A stretch of 5,426 bases of DNA from Anaerolineales bacterium (GTDB lineage: Bacteria > Chloroflexota > Anaerolineae > Anaerolineales > UBA4823): positions 1 to 5,426 of the forward strand of contig JAQUAE010000151.1 of the NCBI GenBank assembly GCA_028687395.1. The letters run 5' to 3'. Both the position numbers and the translations under genes were made by a program. The notes beneath the pieces were generated by a model. The model saw only the letters and a list, made by a program, of their open reading frames with translations, made no database searches and had not been told where the DNA came from. Shown piece after piece: positions 1 through 5,426 of the stretch; positions within the stretch are counted from its first letter, which is position 1; every line of letters begins with the position of its first letter.

Positions 1-222
1 ATCATCTATCCGGAGGAAGTCCTGCCGGAGAGCTACCGTTTCCTGATCACCCATCTTAACCCGATGTACTACCTGGTAAAGCTCTTCCGCCTGCCGCTAT
101 TGGACGGCCGTCTCCCCACCTGGGGCGAGCTTGCACCTATTGCCATCATCGCTGCCGTTGTGCTGGGCGCGGGGTGGTGGCTGTTCTCGAAGAAATCCGA
201 TGAATTCGCCTATCGCATCTGA
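1..222 (+). CDS. ABC-2 type polysaccharide export permease, C-terminal fragment (5' end outside window)
   Basis: The first 73 codons read in frame 1 to a TGA at 220-222. The gene begins upstream of the window, so only the C-terminus is seen. The fragment starts in a loop rich in Pro and Glu (YPEEVLPESYR), continues with the motif LNPMYYLVKLFR (residues 19-30), and ends with one hydrophobic membrane segment (about residues 45-62, APIAIIAAVVLGAGWW) and a short charged tail. A 'Y/P..(V/L)P......LNP......FR' loop followed by a last transmembrane helix and a charged cytoplasmic end is the usual C-terminus of Wzm/TagG/KpsM-type ABC-2 permeases, which form the membrane channel for lipid-linked glycans. 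The next gene, an ATP-binding protein of the matching family, overlaps this one by 23 nt, which strongly supports the pairing. The polymer it exports cannot be told from this fragment. Confidence 0.85.
   Translation: MIYPEEVLPESYRFLITHLNPMYYLVKLFRLPLLDGRLPTWGELAPIAIIAAVVLGAGWWLFSKKSDEFAYRI
200..222 (+). other. Permease/ATPase gene overlap (23 nt)
   Basis: The ATG of the ATP-binding protein at 200-202 lies before the permease stop codon TGA at 220-222, in a different frame. No strong ribosome binding site precedes the ATG. This arrangement suggests that ribosomes finishing the permease also start the ATPase, keeping the two transporter halves balanced. The overlap is seen directly; the coupling is inferred. 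Confidence 0.7.
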
Positions 223-994
223 ATTCCTGGGAGGAGGCGCTGCGCGACCGGCTCGGGATGGCGAGGCCATCCGCCTGGTGCAGGCCTCGGTGCGCTATCG
301 CGTACCGCACGAACGCATCGGTACCTTCAAGGAATACCTGATCCTGTGGCTGCAACGCAAGGTCAAGCACCACACCTTCTGGGCGTTGAAGGACGTCAGC
401 CTGGAGGTGCGCCAGGGCGAAGCCTTCGGCTTGATCGGGCAGAACGGGGCGGGAAAGAGCACCTTGCTCAAGCTGGTGGCGAGGGTGCTGCGCCCGACGA
501 GCGGACGGGTGTGGGTGAAAGGGCGCGTCGCGCCGCTGCTCGAGATTGGCGCGGGGTTTCATCCCGAGCTCACCGGGCGTGAGAACGTCTACCTCAACGG
601 CGCCATGCTGGGGTTCACGCGCCAGGAAATGGACGCCAGGTTCGACCACATCGTCGACTTCGCCGAACTATGGGATTTCATCGACGCGCCGCTACGCGCC
701 TACTCTTCGGGGATGTGGGCGCGGCTAGGCTTCGCGGTCGCCATCGACGCTGAGCCGCAGATTCTGATCGTGGATGAGATTCTCTCCGTGGGCGACGAAG
801 CCTTCCAGCGTAAAAGCCTGGCGCGCATTCAGGGCTTCCAGGAACAGGGCGTCACCATCCTGCTGGTCTCCCACAACATGGGCGTGATCGAGAGTCTCTG
901 CCAGCGCGCTGCTTGGCTCGACCACGGGCGGCTGCAGGCCATCGGGGAGGCGCGCGAGGTGATCCGCGCCTACCGCCAGAGCCAGCCAGGTTAG
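200..994 (+). CDS. Polysaccharide ABC exporter ATP-binding protein (Wzt/TagH-like, short form)
   Basis: This 264-residue nucleotide-binding subunit powers export of a lipid-linked polysaccharide through the permease encoded just upstream. In order: a family-typical entry segment (VRYRVPHERIGTFKEY, residues 31-46), Walker A GQNGAGKST (80-88), the Wzt-type 'LLEIGAGFHPELTGREN' stretch (113-129) where a Q-loop would lie, the signature as YSSGM (168-172) in place of LSGGQ, Walker B ILIVDE (188-193), the D-loop SVGD (196-199) and the switch His in VSHN (H225). All catalytic elements are intact. The YSSGM and GAGFHPELTG forms are, from knowledge of the family, typical of polysaccharide and teichoic acid exporters. 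The protein ends about 35 residues after the switch region, so it lacks the C-terminal glycan-binding domain of long Wzt proteins. I chose ATG 200 because an upstream in-frame ATG at 131 would add 23 residues encoded inside the permease gene and unlike the family. The Shine-Dalgarno match is poor (AAGAAA at 191-195 region), so coupling to permease translation is likely. GTG 278 is a less likely alternative start. Confidence 0.93.
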   Translation: MNSPIASEFLGGGAARPARDGEAIRLVQASVRYRVPHERIGTFKEYLILWLQRKVKHHTFWALKDVSLEVRQGEAFGLIGQNGAGKSTLLKLVARVLRPTSGRVWVKGRVAPLLEIGAGFHPELTGRENVYLNGAMLGFTRQEMDARFDHIVDFAELWDFIDAPLRAYSSGMWARLGFAVAIDAEPQILIVDEILSVGDEAFQRKSLARIQGFQEQGVTILLVSHNMGVIESLCQRAAWLDHGRLQAIGEAREVIRAYRQSQPG

Positions 995-1016
995 GCCCTC
1001 CCCGCGCAAAGCGAGC

Positions 1017-2849
1017 ATGGCCGCTGACCCTCTCCACCACACCGTGCAAGAAAGCAGGTTGAGCCATCTGTGGCGCGCCGCCGCCTGGAAAGCTCGCACC
1101 GCGGCGCAGAAACGCCTGATTTACCTCCAGGATCGCTTCAGGTGGTATAGCTACACAGATTGGATTGCCAACTCCGAACGCGCCGGGCAAGTACCGGACG
1201 ATGTTGGGGCGCCGCGCCCGGATTGGGGTTACCAACCGCTGGTCAGCTTGCTGGTCGCCGGCCACCAGTCCGACACGTCCTTACTCGCCCATACCCTTCG
1301 CTCGATCGCTGCACAGACCTACCCACATTGGGAGGTTTGCCTGGCCGCTCCCGCGGAAACACATGGCAACTTCACCGAGTGGTTGGGAGAGGGGCATGTT
1401 CGCCTCATCGCCGAGCCGAAAACGAGCGCCTGTGGTTCAATCCTGTCCCTCCTGGCAGCGTCTCAGGGCGAGTTCGTCTGTGCCCTCGCGGCAGGGGATG
1501 CCATCTCCCCGTACCTGCTCGCTGAGGTGGTGGGAGCCTTGAACGCCGAAGAGGGAGCGGACATCATTTATTTCGACGAAGACCACCTGGCGGCTGCCGG
1601 CGATGCGCGCTGCCAGCCCTTCTTCAAGCCCGATTGGTCGCCGGAGCTGTTGCTCTCCACGAACTACCTGGTCCACGCCGTCTTCCGACGTAGTCTGCTG
1701 GCCAGGCTGGCCGCAGACCAGGAGGCCCAGGATGACCAGTCCATGCAGGCGTTGGCGCTACGCAGCTCGCTGGCTGCAGGCAAGATTGTGCATATCCCCA
1801 AGGTGCTTTTCCACCAGGGCGCCCCGCTTCAGGCGGAGACGCCACCTGCAAAGGAAATTATCCTGAGCCAGGTGGAGGCGTACATGCGGCGCAGGGGTGT
1901 GCCAAACCCCACGGCTTCATTCAGTCCCACCGGTGAGGTGCGCCTGGCGTGGCCCACGCCCGGGCACCTGGTTTCGATCATCATCCCCACCTGCGACCAC
2001 CTGGCCGACCTGCAGGCCTGTCTGGACTCGCTCCGCCAGCTCACCGACTATCCTGCTTACGAAATCCTCCTGGTGGATACGGGCAGCAGGCTGGAGGACA
2101 CCCACCGCTATTACGCCGAGCTCACCGAAACGCCCGGCGTCTCGATAATCCCGTACGAGGGTGAGTTCAACTTCTCGGCGGCGCTCAACCTGGGGGCGGC
2201 ACAGGCGCGCGGAAGCGTCCTGGTCTTTTTGAACAACGACACCCAGATCGTCGACCCGGACTGGCTGGAGGAGCTGACGCGCTGGGCGGAGCTTCCCGAG
2301 ATTGGTGTTGTGGGCGCGCTGCTGCTGCACCCGCAGGGCGCCGTCCAGCACGCCGGAATCATCATCGGCATGGAGGGGCACGCCAGCCACATCTTTGCCG
2401 GGGCAAGCCCGCAAAGCTCAGGACCGTTTGGCAGCGCGGCTTGGTACCGCAACTACTCCGCGGTCACCGGCGCCTGCCTGGCCATGCGCCAGCAGGTCTT
2501 TCAGCAGATTGGCCGTTTCAACGAGGGCTACCAACTCGCTTTCAGCGACGTCGACCTGTGCCAGAACGCCATTCGCGCCGGTTACCGGGTGATGGTCACG
2601 CCGTACGCCCGCTTGATTCACCGGGAGGGCAGCACGCGCCGCGGCTACATCCCCCCGGGCGATATACAGCGCGGCTATGCTCGCCTGGCGGAGCTAGCGC
2701 GCAAGGGCGACCCTTTCTATAATCCCAACCTGTCGTACGCCGTGCGCCAGCCAACGCTGCGCAGGCCCAGGGAGGACAACCCCCTCGAACGGTTGGAAGC
2801 CATCCTCAGGTTCAGCAACGCGTTTCCCCTCAGAAAGCAGCCGGTATAG
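1017..2849 (+). CDS. Two-domain GT2 glycosyltransferase (O-antigen/capsule type) with a degenerate first domain
   Basis: This 610-residue cytoplasmic protein is expected to add sugar(s) from nucleotide-sugar donors to a lipid-linked glycan. After a basic helical leader (about residues 16-43), the first GT2-fold domain (about 76-230) carries QTYPHWEVCLA (100-110), FDEDH (186-190) and FFKPDWSPELLLSTNY (202-217), a set typical of large O-antigen/rhamnan-type GT2 proteins. Its nucleotide-binding acids are missing (see separate entry). A linker with HIPKVLFH (259-266) leads to the second GT2 domain (about 318-545), which looks complete: VSIIIPT (319-325), LLVDTGS with D354, FNFSAALNLGAAQARG (384-399), the DXD-like FLNND (404-408), QHAGIIIGM (444-452), YSAVTGACLAM (480-490) and the acidic FSDVDLC (509-515). 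Both domains on one chain is the family's usual layout. ATG 1017 gives a 22-bp gap after the ATPase gene but only weak purines before it (GCGAG). GTG 1044 and TTG 1059 are possible starts too. The donor sugar and linkage cannot be read from sequence. The family call is secure; the exact activity is unknown. Confidence 0.9.
   Translation: MAADPLHHTVQESRLSHLWRAAAWKARTAAQKRLIYLQDRFRWYSYTDWIANSERAGQVPDDVGAPRPDWGYQPLVSLLVAGHQSDTSLLAHTLRSIAAQTYPHWEVCLAAPAETHGNFTEWLGEGHVRLIAEPKTSACGSILSLLAASQGEFVCALAAGDAISPYLLAEVVGALNAEEGADIIYFDEDHLAAAGDARCQPFFKPDWSPELLLSTNYLVHAVFRRSLLARLAADQEAQDDQSMQALALRSSLAAGKIVHIPKVLFHQGAPLQAETPPAKEIILSQVEAYMRRRGVPNPTASFSPTGEVRLAWPTPGHLVSIIIPTCDHLADLQACLDSLRQLTDYPAYEILLVDTGSRLEDTHRYYAELTETPGVSIIPYEGEFNFSAALNLGAAQARGSVLVFLNNDTQIVDPDWLEELTRWAELPEIGVVGALLLHPQGAVQHAGIIIGMEGHASHIFAGASPQSSGPFGSAAWYRNYSAVTGACLAMRQQVFQQIGRFNEGYQLAFSDVDLCQNAIRAGYRVMVTPYARLIHREGSTRRGYIPPGDIQRGYARLAELARKGDPFYNPNLSYAVRQPTLRRPREDNPLERLEAILRFSNAFPLRKQPV
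1242..1706 (+). other. Degenerate GT2 domain within the 610-residue glycosyltransferase
   Basis: This covers residues 76-230 of the gene at 1017-2849. From knowledge of this family, the usual motifs are 'VS(V/I)(V/I)(I/M)P.YN', 'WE(L/V)CI(A/V)DD(A/G)S' and 'GE(Y/F)VALLDHDDEL'. Here they read VSLLVAGHQ (76-84), WEVCLAAPAE (105-114) and GEFVCALAAGDAI (151-163). The aspartates expected at 111-112 are Ala-Pro, and the DHDD metal/nucleotide motif is A158-A159-G160-D161. The downstream acceptor-side motifs FDEDH and KPDWSPELLLSTNY remain well kept. I infer that this half no longer binds a nucleotide sugar and has a structural or binding role. The family motifs are from memory and were not computed. 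Confidence 0.7.
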
Positions 2850-2851
2850 CC

Positions 2852-4249
2852 ATGTCAAGGATCTTGATCGTCAGCAATGATGTCGTCGACGAGCACATGG
2901 GGGGAGTCGGCGTGCGCAACTGGGAGCTCGCCCGCCAACTGGCAAAGCGCCACCAGGTCAGCCTGGCCATCCCCAACCAGACCCGCCTGGAGGCAGCAGG
3001 TGTGGGACTGATTCCCTACGAGCTGGAAGGCGGCGACCTGAAAGCCCACGCCCACGCCGCGCAGGTTATCCTGTTAAGTGGCGCAGCGCTGCATTTTCAC
3101 CCTTATCTGAGGGAGCTGGGCATCCCGCTGGGGGTGGACCTGTACGTGCCAAGCTTGCTGGAAAGCCTGGTGTGGCATGACCAGGAGGATTGGACAACCT
3201 GGATTCCCGCTTATGAGGAATATCTGCGCGTGCAACTCGAGCTACTCCGCGCCGGGGACTTCTTCTACTGCGCCAGCGAACGTCAGCGGGACTACTGGCT
3301 GGGCTGGCTGCACGCCCAGAAACGCATCAACCCGCACACCTATCGCCAGGATCCCACCCTGCGGCACCTGATCGATGTGGTGCCTTTCGGACTGCCGGAT
3401 GACCCACCGGTCGCTTCGGCACCGGCGCTCAAGGGCGCCTATCCAGGTATCGCCGCCAGCGACCGCCTGATCCTCTGGTCGGGGGGCGTCTGGGATTGGC
3501 TCGACCCGCTCACCCCGATCCGGGCGTTAAAGCTGCTCGCCCCACGACACCCGGAGCTCAAATTGTATTTCATGGGCACCCGCCACCCCAACCCGCTGAT
3601 CGGCCGGATGAGCATGGCTGAGCAGGCGCTTGCCCTCAGCCGGGAATTGGCGCTGGAGGAACGCTCGGTCTTCTTTGGCGATTGGACGCCATACGCACAG
3701 CGCGGTGCATACCTGGCGGAAGCCGACCTGTCCGTAATTTCCCACCACGAGCACATCGAAACCCACTTTTCCTTCCGCACCCGGGTGCTGGATTGCCTCT
3801 GGGCAGGGATACCCATGGTGGTGACCAGTGGGAACGAGGTGGCCAAGTGGGTGGAGGCCAAGGGGGTGGGGCTGGCTGTGCACCCGGGTGATGCGCAAGG
3901 CATGGCGCAGGCGATCGAGAAGCTCCTGGCGGCTGGGGGGCGGGAGGCATTCGCGCCCGCCTTCGCCGACCTGCGCCAAGCTTATCGCTGGGAGGTGGTC
4001 AGCGAACCGCTCGAGCGCTTCTGCGCCGCCCCGGCGCTGGCCCCGGATAAAGGCCAGTACTTGACCGAGGTCGAGCGCATCGGGCGAGCCAAGGACGCCT
4101 TCCTCGAACAAGTGGCCCGAGACAAGGACGCGATCATCGCTCAAGCGCAGGGGGACAACCAGGTCTTGCTTGCCTCCCTGAAGCGCTACCAAAGCTTGCC
4201 TCCGGTGCGCTTGTACCATCGGTTGCGCGGCATGTGGAAGAAATCTTGA
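2852..4249 (+). CDS. GT4-type (GT-B fold) glycosyltransferase with helical repeat tail
   Basis: This 465-residue protein is probably a retaining cytoplasmic or membrane-associated sugar transferase acting on the same glycan. The N-terminal Rossmann half opens with RILIVSNDV (3-11) and the glycine turn MGGVGVRNWELARQLAKRH (16-34), which usually contacts the donor in GT-B enzymes, and includes GVDLYVPSLLE (94-104). The C-terminal half (about 200-390) has ILWSGGVWDWLDPL (207-220), FFGDWTPYAQ (274-283), and E303 with FSFRTRVLDCLWAGIPMVVTSGN (306-328), followed by VHPGD (343-347). The classical EX7E motif is not present as such; E303 and D314 stand ten residues apart around SFRTR, which I recall as usual for one GT4 branch. 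A tail (about 398-465) holds an 11-residue tandem repeat and a basic end. The start ATG 2852 lies 2 bp after the previous stop (TAGCCATG) with no clear Shine-Dalgarno, so coupled translation is likely. Sugar and linkage are unknown. Confidence 0.88.
   Translation: MSRILIVSNDVVDEHMGGVGVRNWELARQLAKRHQVSLAIPNQTRLEAAGVGLIPYELEGGDLKAHAHAAQVILLSGAALHFHPYLRELGIPLGVDLYVPSLLESLVWHDQEDWTTWIPAYEEYLRVQLELLRAGDFFYCASERQRDYWLGWLHAQKRINPHTYRQDPTLRHLIDVVPFGLPDDPPVASAPALKGAYPGIAASDRLILWSGGVWDWLDPLTPIRALKLLAPRHPELKLYFMGTRHPNPLIGRMSMAEQALALSRELALEERSVFFGDWTPYAQRGAYLAEADLSVISHHEHIETHFSFRTRVLDCLWAGIPMVVTSGNEVAKWVEAKGVGLAVHPGDAQGMAQAIEKLLAAGGREAFAPAFADLRQAYRWEVVSEPLERFCAAPALAPDKGQYLTEVERIGRAKDAFLEQVARDKDAIIAQAQGDNQVLLASLKRYQSLPPVRLYHRLRGMWKKS
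4085..4150 (+). repeat. Imperfect 11-residue tandem repeat in GT4 C-terminal tail
   Basis: Residues 412-422 (RAKDAFLEQVA) and 423-433 (RDKDAIIAQAQ) align without gaps, with 5 of 11 positions identical (R, K, D, A, Q) and hydrophobic residues matched at positions 6-7. The 11-residue spacing fits a helical (hendecad) coiled-coil element after the catalytic domain. It is a protein-level repeat; at the DNA level only a short shared AAGGACGC is obvious. Confidence 0.6.
4236..4240 (+). promoter_or_regulatory. Ribosome binding site for the downstream GT2 gene (GGAAG)
   Basis: GGAAG lies 5 nt before the TTG at 4246-4248, inside the 3' end of the GT4 gene. It supports the TTG over the in-frame GTG at 4234-4236, which has no purine-rich stretch in front of it. 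The match to a Shine-Dalgarno is moderate. Confidence 0.5.
4246..4249 (+). other. 4-nt start/stop overlap (TTGA)
   Basis: TTG 4246-4248 starts the GT2 gene and TGA 4247-4249 ends the GT4 gene, so the two share TTGA. This is the TTG version of the common ATGA coupling junction and points to reinitiation by the terminating ribosome. Confidence 0.6.
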
Positions 4250-5426
4250 GCGAGCTGCCCTTCGTATCGGTCATCATTGTCAATTACAACGGCGCCCACT
4301 TCCTGCCCACCTGCCTGGAGGCGCTGCGTCGCCAGACCTACCCGGGCGAGCGCTTCGAGGTGATTGTGGTCGACAACGCCTCCACGGATGGTTCACTCGA
4401 GATGTTGCGCCGGGATTATCCCGCGGTGATCCTACTGGCGAACCAAGCCAACCTGGGATTTGCGGGGGGCAACAACGCGGCGATGGAGCTCGCCCGCGGC
4501 CAATTCCTGGTTTTGTTGAATAACGACACCCAGGCGGAGGCCACCTGGCTGGAGGCCCTGGTTCAGGCTGCCCTGGCGCATCCCGAGGCCGGGCTGGTTA
4601 CCGGGCACCTGGTACTGTTCTACGACCAGCTTGAGGTGTTCCTAGAATGCGACGCCTTTACCCCACCAGGGGACGGGCGAGCGCTGGGCGTGCAGGTGTT
4701 CCAGGTGGAAAGCGGGGCGGCGCAGGGCGTGGTGCAGTACCTGGAGGGTTTCTACGGCAGCGAAGCCCAACCAACGGGGGAGGCATTCCGCTGGACACAG
4801 GGGCGCGCCCGATTGGGCATACCCGTTCCACCCGGCGAAGGCGCCTGGCGCCTGCAGATGCGTCTGGCCAGCCCTCGCCCGGACAGCCAGCCGGTAAAGG
4901 TGCGCCTGAGTCACCCATTGGGGGTTGCCGCAGAATGGGACGTGAGCGGCACGGCGCCCTTCGAGGCGCACATGCCTGCTGCCACGCGCCGTCTGGGTAA
5001 AGCCGTTGAACAAAACACCGGATCGGTGCTCTTTCGCAGTGGGGCCAGTCGTGACCGGGGCACCCACGTGCAGGGCAGCCAGGTGATTTTCGAGACGGAC
5101 GATGGCCGCTACACCCAGGACGAGGAAGTATTCGCCGGCTGCGGAGCGAATCTGCTGCTGCGTCGGGAGCTGCTTGACGAGGCGGGGTTATTTGATACAG
5201 ACTTCTTCATGTACTATGAGGACACCGACCTTTCCTGGCGCGTCCGCCTGCTGGGGTGGAAGGTGATGTATGCAGCGAAAGCGGTCGTGCGCCACGTCCA
5301 CTGCGGCAGCACGCGCGAATGGTCACCGGCTTTTATCCATCTGACCGAGCGCAATCGCCTCGCCACGCTGTTCAAGAACGCCAGCCCCGGTCAGGCGCTG
5401 CGCGGCTGGTTAGGCTACCTGGTGCT
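4246..5426 (+). CDS. GT2 glycosyltransferase with internal beta-rich insertion, 3' end outside window
   Basis: An open frame runs from TTG 4246 to the window end (394 codons seen, the last completed by any base as Leu). The first half of a GT2 enzyme is clear: VSVIIVNYNG (7-16), VIVVDNASTDGS (39-50, D43), NLGFAGGNN (69-77) and the DXD-like LLNND (90-94). The second half resumes with NTGSVLFRSGASRDRG (257-272), VFAGCGANLLLRRELLDEAG (295-314), the acidic YYEDTDLSWRVRLLGW (323-338, with E325-D326 near the expected catalytic base), HVHCGST (350-356) and TERNR (367-371). Between the halves is an extra ~120-residue segment described separately. The gene overlaps the GT4 stop by 4 nt (TTGA at 4246-4249), a coupled start. 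The in-frame GTG 4234 would add MEEI. The final hydrophobic residues (WLGYLVL) may begin a membrane segment. The family call is firm. It probably adds a sugar to the exported glycan at the cytoplasmic membrane, with unknown donor. Confidence 0.9.
   Translation, partial: MSELPFVSVIIVNYNGAHFLPTCLEALRRQTYPGERFEVIVVDNASTDGSLEMLRRDYPAVILLANQANLGFAGGNNAAMELARGQFLVLLNNDTQAEATWLEALVQAALAHPEAGLVTGHLVLFYDQLEVFLECDAFTPPGDGRALGVQVFQVESGAAQGVVQYLEGFYGSEAQPTGEAFRWTQGRARLGIPVPPGEGAWRLQMRLASPRPDSQPVKVRLSHPLGVAAEWDVSGTAPFEAHMPAATRRLGKAVEQNTGSVLFRSGASRDRGTHVQGSQVIFETDDGRYTQDEEVFAGCGANLLLRRELLDEAGLFDTDFFMYYEDTDLSWRVRLLGWKVMYAAKAVVRHVHCGSTREWSPAFIHLTERNRLATLFKNASPGQALRGWLGYLV
4642..5010 (+). other. Beta-sandwich-like insertion inside GT2 domain
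   Basis: Residues about 133-255 of the gene at 4246 separate two GT2 stretches that are normally nearly adjacent: 'LVTGHLVLFYD' (117-127) and 'VEQNTGSVLFRSG' (254-266). The segment is rich in alternating hydrophobic/polar runs typical of beta strands: ALGVQVFQVES (146-156), EGFYGSE (167-173), EAFRWTQGRARLGIPVP (179-195), WRLQMRLASPRP (201-212) and VKVRLSHPLG (217-226). The 'GFYGSE....AFRWT.G.ARL.IP' pattern followed by a 'L.L.....RP......V.V' strand pair recalls a small beta-sandwich module that I have seen in other bacterial surface-glycan and membrane proteins. That is memory-based and untested. A glycan- or acceptor-binding role is inference. Confidence 0.6.

Noticed and set aside
201..226. 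TGAATTC occurring twice (201-207 and 220-226) at the permease/ATPase junction
   Set aside because: It is too short to be meaningful and lies within two overlapping coding frames; there is no other sign of insertion or an attachment site.
229..237. Very strong Shine-Dalgarno-like GGGAGGAGG inside the ATPase gene
   Set aside because: No in-frame start codon lies at a usable distance (the next is GTG 278). ATG 258 is in another frame and opens only a short frame. The bases simply encode a Gly-Gly-Gly run.
146..649. 167-codon open frame on the - strand
   Set aside because: It is antisense to the permease end and the ATPase Walker A region, with no family resemblance.
943..1004. 8-bp inverted match (CGGGGAGG at 943-950 with CCTCCCCG at 997-1004) spanning the ATPase gene end
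   Set aside because: The loop is 46 nt, there is no U-tract, and such a match is easily due to chance in GC-rich DNA. It is not a credible terminator.
1917..2414. 165-codon open frame on the - strand
   Set aside because: It is antisense to the conserved second GT2 domain; composition and lack of motifs mark it as a shadow.
3527..4219. Long open frame of 230 codons on the - strand
   Set aside because: It lies wholly opposite the well-supported GT4 gene, has no recognisable domain, and is expected from codon bias in high-GC coding DNA.
2228..4560. Shared LNNDTQ...WLE.L stretch between the two GT2 enzymes as evidence of recent duplication
   Set aside because: The similarity is confined to the conserved DXD region of the GT2 family, and the rest of the proteins differ strongly.
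4642..5067. Open frames on both strands over the GT2 insertion (141 codons -, 117 codons +)
   Set aside because: The GT2 reading frame is continuous across this stretch and gives the strand-like pattern; the alternatives are proline/arginine-rich shadows.

Overview
The window is a tightly packed run of five genes, all on the + strand, from a cell-surface polysaccharide synthesis and ABC-transporter export locus. Base composition is high in G+C (roughly 60-65% by eye). Both outer genes are cut by the window edges. The closest matches I recall for the glycosyltransferase motif dialects are high-GC Chloroflexota (Anaerolineae-like) proteins. That placement is an inference from remembered protein style, and no taxonomic marker gene is present.

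Layout: (1) 1-222, the C-terminal end of an ABC-2 type polysaccharide export permease (Wzm/TagG-like). (2) 200-994, its ATP-binding partner (Wzt/TagH/KpsT-like), which starts inside the permease gene. (3) 1017-2849, a 610-residue protein with two GT2 glycosyltransferase-fold domains, the first of which has lost its nucleotide/metal-binding acids. (4) 2852-4249, a 465-residue GT4-type glycosyltransferase with a short helical repeat tail. (5) 4246 to the window end, a GT2 glycosyltransferase that starts at TTG, is interrupted in the middle by a ~120-residue beta-rich insertion, and runs off the window.

Gene junctions are a 23-nt overlap, a 22-bp gap, a 2-bp gap and a 4-nt overlap. No terminator or promoter is visible, so the five genes are very probably one transcript with translational coupling. 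The expected job is that the glycosyltransferases build a glycan on a lipid carrier at the inner face of the membrane and the ABC pair flips or exports it. The ATPase is the short type with no C-terminal glycan-recognition domain.

No RNA genes, mobile elements, CRISPR arrays or extended nucleotide repeats were seen. No stretch longer than 22 bp is non-coding. The two points most worth a second look are the degenerate first GT2 domain of gene 3 and the beta-sandwich-like insertion inside the GT2 of gene 5.
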